From Tulasnella sp. 424 (Eukaryota > Basidiomycota > Agaricomycetes > Cantharellales > Tulasnellaceae): 64,000 bases of DNA. How positions within the stretch are numbered: position 1 is the first letter of the stretch; each line of letters begins with the position of its first letter. The notes beneath the pieces were generated by a model that did not search any database, was not told where the DNA came from, and worked only from the letters and a program-made list of their open reading frames with translations. The stretch is from contig WSUB01000023.1 in the NCBI GenBank assembly GCA_019633425.1, positions 291,521 through 355,520 of the forward strand, in the 5' to 3' direction. Below, piece after piece: positions 58,780 to 64,000 of the stretch. The translations under genes were made by a program, and so were the position numbers.

Positions 58780-61114
58780 ATGCCGGGATTTATCTCGAAG
58801 CTCCTCGTACCATTCAGGTCCCTCCGGGCTAGGGCACCGGCGTCGAGACCTCACACCCCGACGATTGAGGAGAGCAACGATCACGACGTACGTCTCCCTA
58901 CCCGAATTGAGGCTCCGGAAAGAACGGTGGGTCCGATCTAGCATGCACAATTGGCTTAGAATCACTGACAAGGACGTCACAGCGGCAAAGACTGGATGGC
59001 TTGACGAATTACCGAATTCATTCTGATGAGATCGTCTTTACCGCTGGGGGGTTTCACGGAAGCGGCGGAAAGGCAGACGTGGTTCAGGCAACGTTTCGGC
59101 GGGACGACGGAAGCGAGGAGCAAGTGGTGGCAGTGAAGAAACTTCGATCTCACCGAGGCATTAACCAAAAGAAGTTTTCAAACGTAAGCTTGATCAGTTC
59201 GGTGGCTCCCTGCACAGCGCTTACGGGATCCAACCAGGAATACGTTCATGAGGTAGAGATAATGGCCAGGCTGTCACACAGGAACATCGTCAGATTGGTT
59301 GGCTTCGTCGAAGACCTCGAGGACGGAAAGGCTTGGATAGTTTTGTCCTGGGAGCCCAATGGAAACGTCAGCGAATTCCTTGCCACCGGGAGATGGGAGA
59401 TCCCTGAACGCGTTTCACTTGTAAGCAAGAGTGGTCGATACGAAAGAGTTAGGAAAAGGCAATGACACGCTTACTCCAGATCCAGGATACATTTGACGGT
59501 GTTGACTATCTTCACACTCGGCAGCCACCGATTTGCCATGGCGACCTTAAGTCGGTGAGTTGGCCGTTCTACACGTATTTGGAACTTCACACCTGACGTT
59601 GATGCCCCCCTAGTTCAACATTCTCGTCAGCTCGTCCTACCGTGCCATCATTACCGACTTTGGGTCGGCGCGTGCTATCATTGAGTCCGAAGTTGAGGTC
59701 GCAGACGAACAATTGGAACAGCAAGCGCAGCAAAATCCGACGACAGAGCAAGCCCACCCTCAAATAGATATCAATGCTGTTGGCAATCAGTTGACATTGA
59801 CAGGGCCTGCCTGGTCACTCCGCTGGGCGCCTCCTGAAGTTGTTTACGGGAAACGCCCGAGTCTGTCGACCGACGTTTGGGCAGCTGGCTGGGTCGCCTG
59901 GGAGGTGAGCGGCAATGCGAATATTCGAGATTCTTTTCATCGCCTATCTCCATTGACCAACCCTTCATCAGATCATGACGGACAAGGTCCCGTTTCACGA
60001 AGTTAACTCGGCGGGCGCTATAACCCTGATGGTGATCAAAGGAGAGGTTCCTGAGACTCGCGAAGATGCCCAGCTGGCGCAGATTATAAGGCTTTGCAGT
60101 CTGATGAAGGATTGTTGGGCATTCGATCCCAAGGCTAGACCTAATATTACTCGGTGCTGTACTGAGCTGGAACGGATGGTGAGTCCGGGTCCAGATGTAA
60201 CTTCATTGCCAACGTCCCGAACACGCTTCCGGTTTCAGCCATCACTTCCCCCATCCGGCGGGAAGGCTTCAGACCGCAGAGTACCATCCATCGAACTGTT
60301 AATCAAACTGGGTAATATGCATCGCAGTCAGGCTGCTTTTGGAAAGGCTGCCTCGCTGTTCGAAGAAGCACTGTCTCTCGCGAGGTCTTCAAATAAGGAG
60401 CGAGCAGCCGCAAAAGCGTTGAGGTGTCTAGGACATGTCTACAGACATCAATCCAAACTCGCCCAGGCAGAAGAGTCGTTCATCCAAGCGCAAGAAATTT
60501 GCGCTCGCGTCGGTGATGACATGGGTCAAGCGGACACGTTGGATGGGCTGGGACGCATCTACCGCCATCAATCCAAATACACCCAGGCAGAAGAGTCGTT
60601 CACCCGAGCGCAAGAAATCTTCACTCGCATCGGTAATGACACGCATCGAGCACACGTGTTGAGTGGGCTAGGACACCTCTACAACAATCAATTCAAATAC
60701 ACCCAGGCGGAGGAGTCGTACACCCGAGCGCAAGAAATCTACGCTCGCATCGGTTCTAACCTGGGTCGAGCGAACGCGGTGCGTGGGCTGGGACACGCCC
60801 AGCGCCTTCAATCCAAATACACCCAGGCAGAGGAGTCGTTCACCCGAGCGCAAGAAATCTACGCTCGCGTGGGTGAATACCGGGGTCGAGCGAACGTGCT
60901 ACGTTTTCTTGGTGACCTGTGCCGGGACCAAGGCCGCGACGCTGAGGCCGCGTTACACTTTGCAGAGGCAAAGGATTTATATGCTCAGATTGGTGACACC
61001 AGAAACGAGGAGGAGACCGCTGAACGGCTCGCGGCTCTGTCGCCGAAACAAACTCAGCCACACCCTGACCCCTTGCATCCCTCCACCCCAAAATCCGATC
61101 CGGAATCCTCGTAA
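58780..61114 (+). CDS. non-RD protein kinase with C-terminal TPR array (K7)
   Basis: Exons 58780-58926, 58983-59183, 59238-59420, 59480-59554, 59614-59904, 59972-60178 and 60239-61114 join in phase 0 to 659 residues. N-terminus MPGFISKLLVPFRSLRARAP. Exon 1 lacks seven codons just before its donor compared with the gene at 50299, without harming frame or splice site. The kinase keeps GSGGKADVVQ, VAVKKLRSHRG, CHGDLKS, ITDFGSARAI, WAPPEVV and RPNITRCC. The activation-segment insert differs (EVEVADEQLEQQAQQNPTTE). Six TPRs follow, then a long tail (QPHPDPLHPSTPKSDPESS). It faces the second decarboxylase relic. The coding frame is intact despite many substitutions, which suggests that it is used. 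Confidence 0.92.
60420..60910 (+). repeat. 120-bp tandem repeats (TPR-coding, K7)
   Basis: Four successive 120-bp units coding TPRs, with AAATACACCCAGGCAGAAGA or close variants at 120-bp spacing from about 60575. Confidence 0.85.
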
Positions 61115-61831
61115 ACTATCCTTGAAACCCTGTTGTATCATCTCCCGCCAGCGACTTTTGCACGGTCGTCAAGAAGAATTCACTTTGACACTATCTCATC
61201 ATATTCTGTTCATATGTACTTTGATAGTTTGCATGCCATCAGCTCTTTCTTTAAAATGGATCGGATCCTCGCACTCTGCGCTGCATGTTTCACCTGAGGG
61301 ACGCAGTTCAATAGGACCTCGGCACGAGTTGCTTATGTCTCTGCCAAATCCATGTGCTTAAAAATCCACAGCAATAAAGAAGCGTCACCATAGATTCGCG
61401 TGTGCGATGGTTCGACTCCATCCTCTTCTGAGCTCCTCATCCGGCGCTTGTCTTGGTGTAACCGGGAAGAGTCGAGGAGGTTCCGAGACTTCGGATGATC
61501 AATTCTTCTATCGAGCTAACTTGTGAGGGTCTCTCGAGATACCGGTTCATCCAGGCATCTAGAGTACTGTTGAAACTATACGGAACCGAGAGAATGTCCG
61601 ATGCCCCGACATCATGACCACTGAGACTGCATGGGCAAGCTGACTCCCCAACTTCGTTCCTTGATTTACTCGAATAAGGTTTTCCATATCTAACAACATT
61701 GGTCTGGTTTTCCACATCTGCGTCCGCATGTAATACAAGTCCGCCAACGAATCCTTTCGACATCGAGTTCAACCTAACTTTGACTCCGTCCTGTACACCT
61801 CCCATCGCCACTCAAAGCTCCCACCACCAAA
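61115..61831. other. 3' flank of K7, convergent spacer
   Basis: Counterpart of 52609-53373. The T-arm-like GATGGTTCGACTCCATC recurs at about 61405-61421. No gene seen. Confidence 0.4.
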
Positions 61832-63890
61832 TCACCCAACAACCTTCTCAATCCTCTCTCCAACCCTAACCAGCGTCTCCACAGGTCTCCCACTTTCTAC
61901 TCCCGTCAACCCCGTAAGCCCACTCGAATTCGCAACCAAGTCCTCATCCCACTCGACCGTTCCCTCCGGAGCGACCAAAATCACCGTGCTCCCACCGTAC
62001 TGGAAGAACCCTAAATCTTCTCTTTTCATCACACCATCACCGGGGTTCTTGCTCCACCCGATCGACCCGACGAGGAGAGCGCCGACGGCGACGAGCCCGA
62101 AGGTGACTGGTTTAGGAGGAGGCTTTTGAGGTGTGTTGGTGGAGGTGGTGGCCGCGGTGGCCGCGGTGAAAGTGGGGTTCCGGACACCCGCCTGAAGGAG
62201 TTGGGCGCCACGTCGGTTTGCCGTGAACACGTCAAGGCCCTCGTTGATCGCTTGTGGATTCTGTTGTCATCCAGATAATACGTCCAGTCAATCATATGCA
62301 CAACCCATCGCATGAACCTTGGAAAGGAGCACGCACCACAGTGAAATACGTCCCAGGAACGTGGAACATCTCCCCGAGTTTGGCCTTGAAAGGGGCATGG
62401 TAACGATGATAATCTTGAGGCGCGAGTCGGAATATCGCGATGCTAGGGTTCTTGCCGAACGTCTCGGCCAAGTGCTTGTCGTCGAGTAGAGTCGGGAGTG
62501 TGGATTCCTGTCCTTTAATCCAACGAACCTTGTATCTCTTAATATCGGGTTCCAGCAGGTCGTCCACCTTCAGATCATAGGCTTGAATGAAAGCTTCGAT
62601 GTGGGGGATGACGAACGACGGGTCCGGGTTGTCGTAAATCTTGCCCTCTACACATAGAAAAAAACACGCAAGGTATATGTGAGTGAAATATATTTCTTTC
62701 AGCCGAGAAGTAGCTCGGAGTGGAAGTCAACTCACGTCGGAAGGAAACGTCCTTGAAGAGACCCTCGACGACTCTCAAGTCCAGAATTTCGTCCTAGAAT
62801 GTACAGGCCCACAAGGCACCCCTGTCAGCAAATGCCCCATCCAACACGTGCTAAATAAATGCACAGCCCCACATTGGTAGAAAAACAGTAAGTGCATTCC
62901 TAAACGCGTAAAAATAGGCATTGTTTCGAATATGTTGGCTTTCGTTTTGCGGTCGGTGATCACGTAAATGCCTGGCAGTGGCGACTGCACTGGTTAGCGT
63001 AGGCCCAAATTTAGTGGGTGGCTGGGATACTCACCCATGCGATGCGCTGCGAAAAGCTATTATAGTCGATTCATTAGGGCTATAGTGTAGGTAGGTTAGC
63101 TCAACAGCGGGATGATCGAGAAGAGCGTGTAAAAAAGCACCTTGTCGAGCATCCCACTTGCCCAGTTCTCAAACCACTTCTTCTTCGGGAAACCCAACTC
63201 GGCAGTTGATCCGCTATGAGGGTATAGCGTATCTCAAACGTTCACTGCAATCCAAAATTTAGTAAGCCTCCCTCCTTTGCCGCCCCTTGACCTTATTGAC
63301 GAAAGCTGGACTTACAAGGAATATCGCCCGACCCTCCTCCGACCCGAGCCTAATTATCCACCATGGCAGACGTGGCTTGCATGGTCTTCTCCGCTTCCTT
63401 CGCAACCAACACATCCACCTCGTTCAGCACGCCACCGTAATAGGGGTTCCTGACGGGACGGATCTGACGGGCCCTTCACCGGGATGTGTTTTTCTCGGTG
63501 TGAGGGATGATTTGACCCGAATGAGATTGAGCGACGATTCCAGGGCCACTTGGAGGTTGGGTTGTAGCGTCGTCTCCTTGCGGTGGCGGCGGTAGGTTCG
63601 ACAGAGTCCGAAAGGTTGACCGTATTTTTCTCTGCATCTTTCTTCTCCAATCTCGCTCCAGAGCCAGAAAGTGGCGCTTTGCCACCGAGAGGAGCGGTCC
63701 CCGCGTCGGTTGGCTTGTTCGACGAGCTCCTGGGTTTCCTTTCGTTCGGACTGCTGTCTCGAAATTCTTGAAGAACGTCTTGACGAGGGTGTGCGTTTAC
63801 TGTGCTTGTCTGTCTCGGAGGTGCTAGGCGCTGAAGGAGTACTGGTGCTGGGAGATGCGCTTAGAGGACGGAGTAAACTGTAACTAGGGT
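61832..63890 (-). pseudogene. phosphatidylserine decarboxylase (class II type), degraded copy B
   Basis: Second copy of the gene at 53374-55690. It keeps parts that copy A has lost: GFPKKKWFENWASGMLDKVL with LFYTLFSIIPLL in frame, FGKNPSIAIFRLAPQDYHRY, and a canonical FFQYGGSTVILV cleavage motif. Its own lesions differ: a TAG stop at 63350-63352 where copy A has Trp (MVDN*A for MVENWA), and a 253-bp loss at the 62521 junction (copy A 54061-54313). That loss removes the exon coding the PGARP to SRVTVF region and joins YKV to RWIKGQ in frame. The A5-run frame break near the N-terminus is shared with copy A. Without the lost segment it is unlikely to be an active enzyme. Confidence 0.7.
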
Positions 63891-63923
63891 AGCTGCCGTT
63901 GATGAAGGAGCTTCAACGGGGGA

Positions 63924-64000
63924 TGGTTGAATCTCCGTTTATTACCCGCAAGCAGACAGCCTTAAGGGCGTCAAGGCGCGGGGGGTTTCCCCAGTACTAT
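63924..64000. other. unshared sequence beyond the duplication
   Basis: First 77 bases past the right edge of unit B; not seen elsewhere in the window and too short to annotate. Confidence 0.6.

Larger units (their letters stand above)
55728..63923. repeat. tandem duplication unit B (8.2 kb)
   Basis: Second copy of unit A (47274-55716), head to tail, 11 bp apart. About 250 bp shorter overall, largely through a 253-bp loss in the decarboxylase relic and several spacer deletions, partly offset by an 89-bp insertion at 58286. Confidence 0.9.

Overview
This is a window of a filamentous basidiomycete nuclear genome, most likely an Agaricomycete. Genes lie on both strands and are split by many short (about 50-70 bp) GT-AG introns. 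Housekeeping proteins have fungal signatures: ARPC5, UBC7, COQ8, an ArAE_2/DUF2421 transporter and a BAR-SH3 protein. A Kre9/Knh1-like GPI protein and an F-box family are also fungal in type. Expanded kinase-TPR families would fit a Cantharellales-type species such as Tulasnella, but that genus-level guess is weak. Genes were rebuilt by hand from reading frames and splice signals; exon sums were checked to be in frame where exon coordinates are given.

Layout. 1-18.3 kb is an ordinary single-copy region: a decayed kinase fragment (749-1190), a Dabb-domain protein (1339-1925), a four-TM protein with a Ser/Pro-rich tail (2964-5022), an F-box protein (6303-8544), two small paralogous beta-rich proteins (9027-9483 and 10612-11191), ARPC5 (11892-12628), an ArAE_2/DUF2421 membrane protein (12972-16879) and UBC7 (17469-18310). 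18.5-29.5 kb is a direct duplication; each copy holds a secreted Knh1-like GPI protein (+) and a kinase-TPR gene (-). An assembly gap lies at 25381-25479. 30-35.2 kb holds a BAR-SH3 protein and COQ8. 36-42 kb holds two older kinase-TPR genes in tandem. 43.7-46.6 kb holds a protein with two RanBP2-type zinc fingers. 47.3-63.9 kb is a head-to-tail duplication of an approximately 8.4-kb unit; each unit carries an intact kinase-TPR gene (+) facing a degraded phosphatidylserine decarboxylase (-).

The main feature is the kinase-TPR family: six intact genes (642-726 aa) and one fragment in 64 kb. All six have seven exons and only phase-0 introns. Exons 2-6 are nearly fixed in length (201, 183, 75, 291 and 207 bp). 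The kinase carries HGD in place of HRD (non-RD type), and the C-terminus is an array of 6-8 40-residue TPRs. In the four young copies the repeats are very alike at DNA level. The kinase genes have stayed open while the decarboxylase genes copied with them have broken in different ways, which suggests selection on the kinase-TPR genes. By analogy (inference only) with fungal repeat-bearing nonself-recognition receptors and plant BSK-type kinase-TPR proteins, they are candidates for a sensing or recognition system.
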